Below, piece after piece: positions 16,916-25,085 of a stretch of DNA of 64,000 nt. The DNA is from Acinetobacter haemolyticus CIP 64.3 = MTCC 9819 (GTDB lineage: Bacteria; Pseudomonadota; Gammaproteobacteria; Pseudomonadales; Moraxellaceae). Positions within the stretch are counted from its first letter, which is position 1, and each line of letters opens with the position of its first letter. The notes beneath the pieces were generated by a model. It was given only the letters and a program-made list of their open reading frames with translations. It did not search any database and was not told the DNA's origin. Location: assembly GCF_000369065.1 (NCBI RefSeq), contig NZ_KB849801.1, positions 116,637 to 180,636 of the forward strand. The letters are read 5' to 3'. A program made the translations under genes and the position numbers.

Positions 16916-17724
16916 ACAGTTCATTTGCCATCGCTTCTGCTCAGATACGGCATCGGCGTTTTCAACCCAAGTCACATGAGTTCTCAACTGATCTCAAATA
17001 TCTTTGGTTTGATCCAGAGCAACTCTCTGATTTACTCAGTCAATCAAAATTATGCTCTGAACGCCATTGGAGTTTGTTAAATCTATATCCTGAGGATTTT
17101 CTGACAGAACAATCAGGTTCAATCCGAGAAAAGATTAAGCGAATCATTCTTCAGCAGACTGATAGCATATTACCTAGTTACACGAATATCCGAATACTGG
17201 CATTGCCAAGAAGTTTAGGATTTCGTTTTAACTCTGTTGTGTTCTATTTCATTTTCGATGCACAGCAGCAGCCTTTATTCATTTTAAGTGAGATTACCAA
17301 TACCCCTTGGAATGAGCGTAAGGTGTATGTGCATGATTGTCGGTTACAGGCTCAACAGCGTGCAGATTTTCAAGGTTATCAATTTGACTTTGAAAAATCT
17401 TTCCATGTTTCACCTTTCATGCCGATGCAGCTTGATTATCGCTGGCGATTTCATTTTTCAATGCAGCAGCACGTGATCTATATGCAGCTTTATCAACAAG
17501 AACAAAAGATATTTGATGCAAATATGCGCTTTACGCTATCGGACATCACGCAGCCTTCACAACTACGTCGATATGCTATTTATCATGTCTTTGAACCTTT
17601 CAAAATGTTAGCGCAAATTTATCTACAAGCGTTTCGTTTATGGAAGAAAAAAGTTCCATTTTATCGACACCCAAATAAAGAGAAGGATAGAAAAGAACAT
17701 TATGAAAACTCTCATTTTCGGTGA
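16909..17724 (+). CDS. DUF1365 family protein
   Basis: A 271-residue cytoplasmic protein with the DUF1365 pattern: RHRRFQPKSHEF near the start, GFRFNSVVFYFIFD in the middle, then ITNTPWNERKVYV. The biochemical role of DUF1365 is not established; it is almost always found between the FAD oxidoreductase and the CFA-like methyltransferase, as here. Overlaps with both neighbours (7 bp upstream, 23 bp downstream) put it firmly in the operon. The C-terminal tail is Lys/Arg-rich and may touch the membrane surface. Confidence 0.88.
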   Translation: MLDSSFAIASAQIRHRRFQPKSHEFSTDLKYLWFDPEQLSDLLSQSKLCSERHWSLLNLYPEDFLTEQSGSIREKIKRIILQQTDSILPSYTNIRILALPRSLGFRFNSVVFYFIFDAQQQPLFILSEITNTPWNERKVYVHDCRLQAQQRADFQGYQFDFEKSFHVSPFMPMQLDYRWRFHFSMQQHVIYMQLYQQEQKIFDANMRFTLSDITQPSQLRRYAIYHVFEPFKMLAQIYLQAFRLWKKKVPFYRHPNKEKDRKEHYENSHFR

Positions 17725-18898
17725 ACAAAATTCGCTCCCTTGGGTACTCAAAAGCTTATTTAAGCTTCGCCATGGTCAAATTACATTTCGTGGTTTATGG
17801 AATGGTACCGTGGGTGAGCAGGCTGATTTACATGTTGAGGTTGACGTTCACGACAAACAATTATTCGATCTCATTTTAAAGAACGGTGTACTCGGCGCTG
17901 CTGAAGGCTATATTCGTGGCTATTGGCATTGTGAAGATTTAGTTGGTTTGATACAGCTTCTGTCTCGAAATCGTCATTTGCTTGATAAAATTAATCAAAA
18001 TGTGATCTCTCAAGCCAGCCAGTTTTTACTGAAAGTTTGGTATAAAACGCGTCATAATTCAATTTCTGGAAGCCGTAAAAATATTGCAGAGCATTATGAT
18101 CTTAGTAATGATTTTTTTAAATTATTCTTAGATGAATCAATGATGTACTCGAGTGCAGTATTTCAAAATGAACAGATGAGCTTGGAGCAAGCATCTGATT
18201 ATAAAAAGGAATTGATCTGCCAAAAGCTGAAATTACAACCCATGGACCATTTAGTTGAGATTGGTAGTGGCTGGGGTGGCTTTGCCATATATGCGGCACA
18301 AAACTATGGTTGTAAAGTCACAACGATTACGATTTCTGAAGCTCAATATCAAGAAGCAAAGCAACGTATCGAGTCTGCAGGGCTATCTCATCGTGTGGAT
18401 ATCCAACTTAAAGATTATCGTTTACTTGAAGGAAAGTACGATAAGTTAGTTTCGATCGAGATGGTTGAAGCTGTTGGTGAGGCCTATTTATCTACCTACT
18501 TTCAACAATGCCGTCAATTATTAAAGCCAAATGGCTTGGCTTTGATTCAAGCCATTACTATCGAAGATGCTCGATATTTAAAAGCCTTAACTACAGTGGA
18601 CTATATTAAGCGATATATTTTCCCAGGTAGTTTTATTCCTTGCATCAGTGTGTTGACCCAGACGGCTTCCGAACAAAAACTGACACTGAAGCATCTTGAG
18701 GATATTGGACAAAGTTACGCTATAACGATTCATCATTGGCGTGAACGCTTTTTAGCAGCCCGTGAGCAAGTCTTAGCTTTAGGGTTTGATGATAATTTTA
18801 TACGGATGTGGGATTTCTATCTTTGTTACTGCGAAGGTGGATTCAAAGAGGGCGTGATCAGTGATGTACATATGCTCTTTCAAGCAAACCCATATTAG
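17702..18898 (+). CDS. CFA synthase-like S-adenosylmethionine methyltransferase (first copy)
   Basis: Class I SAM methyltransferase of the cyclopropane-fatty-acyl-phospholipid synthase family, 398 residues, with the N-terminal lipid-binding domain (about 1-110) and the SAM domain after it. Motif I is LVEIGSGWGGFAIYAA (about 182-197); VSIEMVEAVGE marks the acidic loop of the family. In the region where E. coli Cfa has its active-site HTIG, this protein reads IQAITIED, so the His is replaced. That is also a feature I associate with methyltransferases that make methyl-branched chains instead of rings, but an alignment is needed. It overlaps DUF1365 by 23 bp and is followed at 30 bp by the DUF1295 gene. 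Confidence 0.88.
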   Translation: MKTLIFGEQNSLPWVLKSLFKLRHGQITFRGLWNGTVGEQADLHVEVDVHDKQLFDLILKNGVLGAAEGYIRGYWHCEDLVGLIQLLSRNRHLLDKINQNVISQASQFLLKVWYKTRHNSISGSRKNIAEHYDLSNDFFKLFLDESMMYSSAVFQNEQMSLEQASDYKKELICQKLKLQPMDHLVEIGSGWGGFAIYAAQNYGCKVTTITISEAQYQEAKQRIESAGLSHRVDIQLKDYRLLEGKYDKLVSIEMVEAVGEAYLSTYFQQCRQLLKPNGLALIQAITIEDARYLKALTTVDYIKRYIFPGSFIPCISVLTQTASEQKLTLKHLEDIGQSYAITIHHWRERFLAAREQVLALGFDDNFIRMWDFYLCYCEGGFKEGVISDVHMLFQANPY

Positions 18899-18928
18899 GT
18901 CATTTTGTTGAATGCCTGAGGTAAATCC

Positions 18929-19705
18929 ATGTTGACACTACTTCTGATCAATGTCTCGATCATGATTTGCTGCTGGTTATGGGCAAGTTTGAACTCCCGT
19001 GCTGGAATTGTTGATGCGGCGTGGAGTTTCTGTATCGCGCTCAACATTGGATTAACTGCGTTCATTCAAGATCAAGCACCGCTTTCGGTTCGATACTTTC
19101 TTGGAATCCTGAGTTCGATTTGGTTTTTGCGTCTAGCTGGACATTTATTGCGACGTTATCTCGATGAGCAAGTTGAAGATCGTCGTTATGCCAATATGCG
19201 TCGTGCGATGGGCAAATATCAGCATTTGGGCTTTTTTGCATTTTTTATGTTTCAAGCGGGTTTGGCGATTTTATTCTCATTACCCATGATGATTTTACTC
19301 AATACCCCTGCAGCTCAATGGAATGATTTGACCAGTTTGTCTTTATGGATTGCTGGGGCTGTGATGTTAATCGCATTTTGTGGTGAAGTGATTGCAGATC
19401 AACAACTGTATCGATTCAAGCAGAATCCTAACAATCATGCCAAAACAATGGATCAGGGTTTATGGCGTTACTCACGTCATCCTAATTATTTTTTTGAATG
19501 GTTACATTGGTTTGCTTATCCAATCATTGGTTTGGCGGCAGGACAATATTTGCTGTGGATTTACCCTGTATTGATGTGGTTATTTTTATATTACATCACG
19601 GGTATACCTTTCAGTGAACAACAAGCCCTGAGAAATAGAGGGCAGAATTATCTCGACTATCAACAACGGACTTCTATATTTATTCCGTGGAAACCCAAAA
19701 AGTAG
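18929..19705 (+). CDS. DUF1295 membrane protein (steroid 5-alpha-reductase/ICMT-like)
   Basis: Integral membrane protein of 258 residues with about six hydrophobic segments. The C-terminal half has the family signature LWRYSRHPNYFFEWLHW, shared with steroid 5-alpha-reductases and isoprenylcysteine methyltransferases, where it forms the cofactor site for NADPH or SAM. DUF1295 members often accompany CFA-like genes, and a role as a membrane reductase of a modified acyl chain would fit. That role is inference. ATG 18929 has gagg upstream. The following methyltransferase starts 8 bp after its stop. Confidence 0.85.
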   Translation: MLTLLLINVSIMICCWLWASLNSRAGIVDAAWSFCIALNIGLTAFIQDQAPLSVRYFLGILSSIWFLRLAGHLLRRYLDEQVEDRRYANMRRAMGKYQHLGFFAFFMFQAGLAILFSLPMMILLNTPAAQWNDLTSLSLWIAGAVMLIAFCGEVIADQQLYRFKQNPNNHAKTMDQGLWRYSRHPNYFFEWLHWFAYPIIGLAAGQYLLWIYPVLMWLFLYYITGIPFSEQQALRNRGQNYLDYQQRTSIFIPWKPKK

Positions 19706-19713
19706 GTGCGCAC

Positions 19714-20775
19714 ATGGACTTTATTATTCAACAATCTTTAAAATTGGTAGAAACGGGGATTGTCCCTGATCAAGCTATTCGCGCGGCAATTCGTGCACTC
19801 AGTAAAAAACGCTTAATTCAGGAAGGGCGTTATGATCCTGAACAGTCAGCACAACGATATATGGATGTGTTGGCTATGCTGAAGCAAAGCGATATTGCAA
19901 TTGCTACAGACATTGCCAATGAACAGCATTATGAATTGCCGACAGCTTTTTTCCAGGCTGTACTTGGCAAACGTTTAAAATACAGCGCGTGTTATTTCCC
20001 GCATGAGAAAACCAGTTTAAATGATGCGGAAGAATTTGCATTGCAGCTATATTGTGAGCGTGCACAATTACATGATGGACAAGATATTTTAGAGTTAGGC
20101 TGTGGTTGGGGTTCACTCACCTTATGGATGGCAGAGCGTTATCCAAATGCCAAAATTACTGCTGTCTCAAACTCTGCAACACAACGTGAACATATTTTAT
20201 CGCAAGCATCGACTAGAAAATTGAATAATATAGAAGTGCTTACTTGTGATGTGAATGTACTTGAATTGGATTCAGATCGTTTCGACCGAGTGGTTTCAGT
20301 GGAAATGTTTGAACATGTTCGAAACTATGAAAAATTGTTTGAAAAAATCCACAGATGGTTAAAAGCAGATGGTTTATTGTGGTGTCATATTTTCTGTCAT
20401 CGTTTTATGCATTATCCTTTTGAGATAAAAAGTGAATATGATTGGATGTCAAAATACTTTTTTACTGGTGGTTTAATGCCAGCGACATCAACATTTTTAC
20501 ATTTCCAACAACATTTAGAATTATCTCAGCAATGGCAATGGGCGGGTAGTCATTATGAAAAGACCGCAAATGCATGGCTAGAAAATATGGATCGACAACA
20601 GCAATATTTAAAACCAATCTTTGAACGTGTTTATGGACAAGATGCAGCCGCTTGGTGGCAACGTTGGCGTATATTCTTTATGGCTTGCGCTGAGCTATTC
20701 GGTTTTGAACAAGGACAGGAATGGGTGATTGGTCACTTTTTATTTAAAAATAATAAGCGATTAAAAACATCCTAA
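19714..20775 (+). CDS. Second CFA synthase/coclaurine N-methyltransferase-like SAM methyltransferase
   Basis: Class I SAM methyltransferase, 353 residues when started at ATG 19714 (MDFIIQQSLKLVETG), which has aggtg 5 bp upstream; a GTG at 19687 would overlap the preceding gene. Motif I is DILELGCGWGSLTLWMA, with VVSVEMFEHVRNYEKLF later. It lacks the long N-terminal lipid-binding domain of true Cfa and resembles the plant coclaurine N-methyltransferase branch of the same superfamily. Two different CFA-like enzymes in one operon suggest two methylation steps or two substrates. The histidine kinase follows 22 bp later on the same strand. Confidence 0.87.
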   Translation: MDFIIQQSLKLVETGIVPDQAIRAAIRALSKKRLIQEGRYDPEQSAQRYMDVLAMLKQSDIAIATDIANEQHYELPTAFFQAVLGKRLKYSACYFPHEKTSLNDAEEFALQLYCERAQLHDGQDILELGCGWGSLTLWMAERYPNAKITAVSNSATQREHILSQASTRKLNNIEVLTCDVNVLELDSDRFDRVVSVEMFEHVRNYEKLFEKIHRWLKADGLLWCHIFCHRFMHYPFEIKSEYDWMSKYFFTGGLMPATSTFLHFQQHLELSQQWQWAGSHYEKTANAWLENMDRQQQYLKPIFERVYGQDAAAWWQRWRIFFMACAELFGFEQGQEWVIGHFLFKNNKRLKTS

Positions 20776-20797
20776 TCCCTTAAATAATCGAGTTGAT

Positions 20798-22126
20798 ATG
20801 ATAATAAAAACCACTGCAACCAAGAAATCGCACGCTTTAGGCGAGATATTCAGCCGTCATTATTGGTTGCAGATTGGTCTAATTGCACTATCAATTGTGA
20901 TCGGGATTTCATGCAGTGCGTGGGTAATTAAAGGATCACTGCTTAAAACAGCTCTAGAGCAGGAAATGGAACATTATTGGATGCGTATAGAGCGTAATCC
21001 GAATGCAGATTTACCTGACACCAAAAATCTGTATGGTTATCGCTGGATGACTGATATTCCACCGCAACCATTTAGACAAATGTCGCTCCAATCTGGTGTG
21101 CATCGTATCTTCATTGATGGTAAAGAACGCATGACTGTTTATGGTGAACGCAATGGTCAACATGTGTTATTAGTCTTTGGCGAAAGTAATGTGAATAAAC
21201 TAGTGTGGCTATTTGGTCTTGCGCCACTTATGTTTAGCTTATTTATTCTTTATAGTTTTTTATGGTGGTCGAATCGTCGCGCACGTCGCTATTTTTCACC
21301 GATTACTCGTTTGGCAAATGCACTTGAGCAAATAGATTGGGAGCATCAGAGTAAAGAGGCTTCACCATTTCAAGATATTTCAACAAATGGCAATATGGAG
21401 GCACAGTATTTAAAGCAAGCTTTGGAAAAATATCATGTGGTTTTGAGGGAGTTTATCCAGCGAGAGCGTGAGTTTACTGGAGATGTTAGTCATGAGCTGC
21501 GTACCCCGCTTACGATTTTAAAAGGTAACGTGCAACTGTGTCAGGCACGTTATGGACAAGATAAAGCGCTTACTCGTCTGCAAAATACCATTGAGGATAT
21601 GCAGCTTTTAGTTGATACCCTATTAGCGATAGCAAGAAATACGACGAATACCTTGACGATAGAGCAAGCTAAACTCTCAGAAATCGTGCAAGATTTGGTA
21701 TTTGATTTGGAGCCTGTTAGTCATTCCAAAGGAATGCAAATCCATGTAATCCAAGAACATGCTGAGCAGTTACGTTGGTTATATCCTTCGATGACTAAAA
21801 TGGTACTCAGTAACATATTGCGTAATGCGCTTAACTATTCTGAAGGTTCAGATATTCATATCATTCAACAGAAGAATAGTATTTTGATTGCAGATAATGG
21901 CATTGGAATCAAATTGCCGGATGATTTAAAAGTACAACAACTCTCGGATCGACAATTGCAACTCAAAGCCAAAGGACACGGCATCGGATTGCAGCTTGTA
22001 CAGAAGTTATGCAAACAATTGGGTTGGCGAGTAGAGTTATACGATCGTCAATTTTATCTCTTGACTCATCCACAACTGGACTTGGCTTTAACTACAGGGT
22101 TGATTGTCGTGGTGTATTTAAACTAA
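20798..22126 (+). CDS. Sensor histidine kinase at the end of the lipid operon
   Basis: Membrane two-component kinase of 442 residues. Helices at about 26-48 and 136-154 enclose a periplasmic sensor part of about 90 residues, followed by a linker, the H-box DVSHELRTPLTILKGN and the ATPase motifs SNILRNALNYS, IADNGIGI and GHGIGLQLV. It is read on the plus strand as the last gene of the lipid operon. The likely partner is the response regulator encoded on the opposite strand at 22123-22836; the two genes overlap tail to tail by 4 bp. The periplasmic domain is not one I recognise; a lipid or envelope signal is a guess from context. Confidence 0.93.
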   Translation: MIIKTTATKKSHALGEIFSRHYWLQIGLIALSIVIGISCSAWVIKGSLLKTALEQEMEHYWMRIERNPNADLPDTKNLYGYRWMTDIPPQPFRQMSLQSGVHRIFIDGKERMTVYGERNGQHVLLVFGESNVNKLVWLFGLAPLMFSLFILYSFLWWSNRRARRYFSPITRLANALEQIDWEHQSKEASPFQDISTNGNMEAQYLKQALEKYHVVLREFIQREREFTGDVSHELRTPLTILKGNVQLCQARYGQDKALTRLQNTIEDMQLLVDTLLAIARNTTNTLTIEQAKLSEIVQDLVFDLEPVSHSKGMQIHVIQEHAEQLRWLYPSMTKMVLSNILRNALNYSEGSDIHIIQQKNSILIADNGIGIKLPDDLKVQQLSDRQLQLKAKGHGIGLQLVQKLCKQLGWRVELYDRQFYLLTHPQLDLALTTGLIVVVYLN

Positions 22127-22836
22127 TCAGAAGCAACAGCAACTTTAAGACCGACCCCAGATACCGTATGAATGAGTTTTTGCTCAAAGGGTTTATCAAC
22201 CATTTTGCGTAAGTTATAAATATGGCTTCTTAAGGCATCACTTTCAGGTTCTTCATCTCCCCAAAGTTCCATGACAATTTCTTGTTTACTAATCACTTTA
22301 GGTGAGTTTCGCATCAGGATTTTTAATAATTTAAACTGAATTGGGGGTAAATCGATGATTTTACCAGCACGAGTAATTTGTTGAGTGGCACTATCAAGGA
22401 CAAGGTCATGTATTTGAAGTTTACTATTGGATACTTCACCCATTGCACGTTTGATTAAGGCTCGTATGCGTACGACTAATTCATTAAAATCAAAAGGTTT
22501 AACTAAATAATCATCTGTTCCAGAGGCAAAACCTTTGAGTTTATCGTCCAAGGTATCACGTGCTGTTAGCATAAGTACCGGAATATCCAAACCACGTTCT
22601 GTTCTTAACCACTCGCATAGTTCATAGCCAGACCCATCAGGTAAGTTGATATCTAACAATAATAGGTGATAGGGCTGTTGTTTTAGGAATTGGCGAGCAG
22701 CATCTAGATTACGTGCGTGATCAATAACGAAACCGTGGTCTTCTAAAAATTCACAGACGGTTGAAGCCAGCTCGTAATGATCTTCAACCATCAAGATGAA
22801 ATAACTTGTATTCGGCATTGTATTTGATTTATTCAT
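22123..22836 (-). CDS. OmpR-family response regulator, probable partner of the convergent kinase
   Basis: Response regulator of 237 residues with a receiver (acidic pair in LMVEDHYELA, phosphoacceptor Asp in LLLDINLPDGSG, Lys in LVKPFDFNEL) and a C-terminal winged helix (DALRSHIYNLRKMVDKPF, HTVSGVGLKV). ATG 22836 lies inside the last codons of the chalcone-isomerase-like gene, so the two are translationally coupled. Its stop codon shares bases with the stop of the kinase gene on the other strand. Likely targets are the two promoters that bracket this region, both of which carry a TTCAC-type direct repeat. Confidence 0.94.
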   Translation of the reverse strand: MNKSNTMPNTSYFILMVEDHYELASTVCEFLEDHGFVIDHARNLDAARQFLKQQPYHLLLLDINLPDGSGYELCEWLRTERGLDIPVLMLTARDTLDDKLKGFASGTDDYLVKPFDFNELVVRIRALIKRAMGEVSNSKLQIHDLVLDSATQQITRAGKIIDLPPIQFKLLKILMRNSPKVISKQEIVMELWGDEEPESDALRSHIYNLRKMVDKPFEQKLIHTVSGVGLKVAVASD

Positions 22837-23329
22837 TTAAAAGTTGTTGTTTTAATTTAGCACTAAATGGAGATTGCCCAAACCAAATTTTAAAATATTG
22901 GTTGGCTTGGGCATCCTGAATTGAGCCTAAAACTCTTTGGTTTAGACTTAGTGCAAGTGTTTTTGAGGAGGCGGTGTATTCAAGACGATAAAGATCACCT
23001 TTCCGTACAGGCCGATAAAGTTGGGTAATGCGATTGAGTGGAGAATCTGAACTATAACGATCAACATTCTTTTTGAGGAAGTGTTGAGCTGCTCGCTTAA
23101 AGGCCCATTCAGGAATGTCGTGAGTGTAGTTGAAATCTAGGCGAATACTTTGATCTTGCCAATTTTTACTACAATCTTCGGCGAGGTAACTCACAGTTCC
23201 CACATTTTTTTTGGTCACAATTAAAGGTGCTGAACCACATGATTGTAAAGAGGCATGACTTATTGTTGTTGTTACCAGTGTAAACACCCCAAATGACAAT
23301 AGTGCCAAATGTCTTTTTAAGATCAGCAT
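22829..23329 (-). CDS. Chalcone-isomerase-like periplasmic protein
   Basis: Secreted protein of 166 residues with a Sec signal peptide (about 1-26, ending SHA). The C-terminal part, YFKIWFGQSPFSAKLKQQLL, is the clear signature of the bacterial chalcone-isomerase-like domain, whose relatives bind fatty acids. Such genes are regular members of CFA-like gene clusters in proteobacteria. Enzymatic chalcone isomerisation is not implied. Cys31 and Cys53 could form a disulfide bond. It lies between the NTF2-like lipoprotein gene (20-bp gap) and the response regulator, with which it overlaps by 8 bp. Confidence 0.8.
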   Translation of the reverse strand: MLILKRHLALLSFGVFTLVTTTISHASLQSCGSAPLIVTKKNVGTVSYLAEDCSKNWQDQSIRLDFNYTHDIPEWAFKRAAQHFLKKNVDRYSSDSPLNRITQLYRPVRKGDLYRLEYTASSKTLALSLNQRVLGSIQDAQANQYFKIWFGQSPFSAKLKQQLLNE

Positions 23330-23349
23330 ATCAACTCCTTAAGATTCTG

Positions 23350-23928
23350 TTAGGTAACTTTCTTAAACGGTGTTAACCAAGCGTAGATCCCACTGACGTA
23401 TGGAAGTGAGCGATACAAACCATTGGCAGGATCCCAATAATCTTGTTGGAAGACAATTTGTTTTGCCGGATTTATTTTAATTTCACTGATTCCATAAGAT
23501 GACATGGTTTTGTTACGACCTAAAAATTTGAAGTCGTATGTCATATGCCAGTGCACGTATGCAGAGTCTTGTTGATAAGTAGTATTTAATAACTTAACCG
23601 AGACATTACTAACGCGTTGATTCATTCCATTGAAGTGCTTTATTAAGTCTTGCTTAGATGAAAACTGAGCCAGTGTGTCATTTATAAATAATTGCTCAGC
23701 ATAGAGTTGACCAGCTGTGTCAACAAACTGTGGGGTACCAAGCGTATTGAAAGCTGCAACAAATCGTTGACCTACTTCCAACGCTTGTTGATCATTCAAA
23801 TTAATCCCTGCGATTTGCTGACGAGCTTGACTATAATCAGGAGTATAGCTAGGGATACTTTTGCAGGCAGACAAAGAAATGATGCTGAGTGCAGCAATCG
23901 AAAGCTTTATAACGGTAGACATCATCAT
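23350..23928 (-). CDS. NTF2/SnoaL-like lipoprotein
   Basis: Lipoprotein of about 190 residues: signal peptide with lipobox LSAC (Cys at about residue 22), then a single alpha+beta barrel domain of the nuclear-transport-factor-2/SnoaL type. Supporting segments are VGQRFVAAFNTLG, HWHMTYDFKF and FQQDYWDPANGLYRSLP. Relatives with this C-terminal pattern occur next to CFA-like genes. Two adjacent ATG codons plus an earlier one make the exact start uncertain by 1-2 residues. It is the first gene of the minus operon, and its upstream region holds the TTCAC direct repeat and a TACAAT-type -10. Confidence 0.78.
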   Translation of the reverse strand: MMMSTVIKLSIAALSIISLSACKSIPSYTPDYSQARQQIAGINLNDQQALEVGQRFVAAFNTLGTPQFVDTAGQLYAEQLFINDTLAQFSSKQDLIKHFNGMNQRVSNVSVKLLNTTYQQDSAYVHWHMTYDFKFLGRNKTMSSYGISEIKINPAKQIVFQQDYWDPANGLYRSLPYVSGIYAWLTPFKKVT

Positions 23929-23962
23929 TCTCCTATATTCATTGTATCCAGCTTATAGTTGG

Positions 23963-23982
23963 TTACGTGAAGATGTTGTGAA
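23963..23982 (-). promoter_or_regulatory. Candidate response-regulator box (TTCAC-N6-TTCAC) before the lipoprotein operon
   Basis: On the minus strand two TTCAC copies start 11 bp apart (plus-strand gtgaa at 23967-23971 and 23978-23982); the proximal one extends to CTTCACGTAA, identical to the box at 14564. A TACAAT hexamer lies 16 bp downstream. The placement suits an activator. Inferred. Confidence 0.5.
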
Positions 23983-24000
23983 TGATGAATACTATGGTTT

Positions 24001-24618
24001 TTAGGCTTCTGCTTTGGCCAATTCAGCTTCAATATAGCTAATAATCATCGTGCTTAGGCCTTTGATCATTTCATCGAAAGTGATTTGTGGATTTGGTAAT
24101 ATCAGATGACGAGCTACATTAAAGATACTGCTATTAATACTGATATAGGCTGTGACGCTCAAATTATTTACTTTTAAATATTTTGGATGGCGCATCATGT
24201 ATTTCATCAGCACTTCCATGAGTGCCATTTCGATCTGACCAATATAACGCTCATATTTGAGCTCGGTTGCATATCGCAGACATATCAAATAACGATCATT
24301 GTCACGAGTAAGCAGATCACGAAATGTATAGAAAATCATTTCAAATAAAGGCTCTAACTCCATTTCAACAATAATAGGGGTGAGCTCTTTCACCATGTCG
24401 AGAACTTCTTTGACAAAAGTTTTGGCCATGGCATCGTAAATTTCTTCTTTATTTTTAAAATACTCATATAAAGAACCGACACTTACTCCTGCTATATCAG
24501 CAATATGACGTGTGGTTGTGCCACTTGTACCATTGGTTGCAATAGCGATAAATCCTGCCTCAATAATCGTATCTACAGTAACTTTTGAGCGAGATTGACG
24601 GGGTTTGCGAGTAACCAT
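24001..24618 (-). CDS. TetR/AcrR-family transcriptional regulator
   Basis: A 205-residue TetR-type repressor. The N-terminal helix-turn-helix reads AIATNGTSGTTTRHIADIAGVSVGSLYEYFKNKEE in segments typical of the family (about residues 26-60), and the rest is an all-helical ligand domain. It is transcribed away from the PF10118/FMO/SDR cluster starting at 25086. CCGAACA motifs in the gap between them are candidate operators. The inducer is unknown; an acyl-CoA or another hydrophobic molecule would fit the cluster, but that is inference. Confidence 0.92.
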   Translation of the reverse strand: MVTRKPRQSRSKVTVDTIIEAGFIAIATNGTSGTTTRHIADIAGVSVGSLYEYFKNKEEIYDAMAKTFVKEVLDMVKELTPIIVEMELEPLFEMIFYTFRDLLTRDNDRYLICLRYATELKYERYIGQIEMALMEVLMKYMMRHPKYLKVNNLSVTAYISINSSIFNVARHLILPNPQITFDEMIKGLSTMIISYIEAELAKAEA

Positions 24619-25085
24619 AATGCATTATTATTAAAATCCGAACATATTGTCAGATTAGCATGCTGCGATCTGAAGTTAAAGACTGAATAAAATAACCCGA
24701 ACAGATAAAATTACAGTTTTTAAAATTTATGTTTCATATCTGTAATATAAAATAGACTATTTGAATTTATTGAAATCTTATAAAAATTAAAATGATTTTA
24801 AGGTATTGTTATTAAACAGTTTATTCTAATTTGGTGTTTTGGATTTTTGATGTTTTTAAACTTTATAAGTAAGTGATTTAAGATCAAAAACCAAACGATT
24901 TTACCCGAATTGAATCCGAACATAAGATCGGTTTACATTGGTTCTAGTAGGGAACTAGGTTCAATAAAATCTCCCGAATCTTTTTTCGTAACTTAAAAAA
25001 GAATGAGTGTGGCGAAAAGAGATGAACCTAATCCAAAGAATATTAAAGGGCAAATGACGCTCAAGTGAAGTAGGTAGGTGTAGCC
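24619..25085. promoter_or_regulatory. 467-bp divergent control region with repeated CCGAACA motifs
   Basis: This AT-rich gap holds no gene. AATCCGAACATA occurs at 24635-24646, beside the TetR start, and again at 24913-24924, 161 bp before the cluster. CCCGAACAG occurs near 24695. The distal copy sits in an imperfect dyad, CCGA-N8-TCGG (24916-24931). A small inverted repeat, CTAGT-aggga-ACTAG, lies near 24944-24958. The repeats are visible; that they are TetR operators is inference. The last 130 bp could be a long untranslated leader. Confidence 0.5.
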
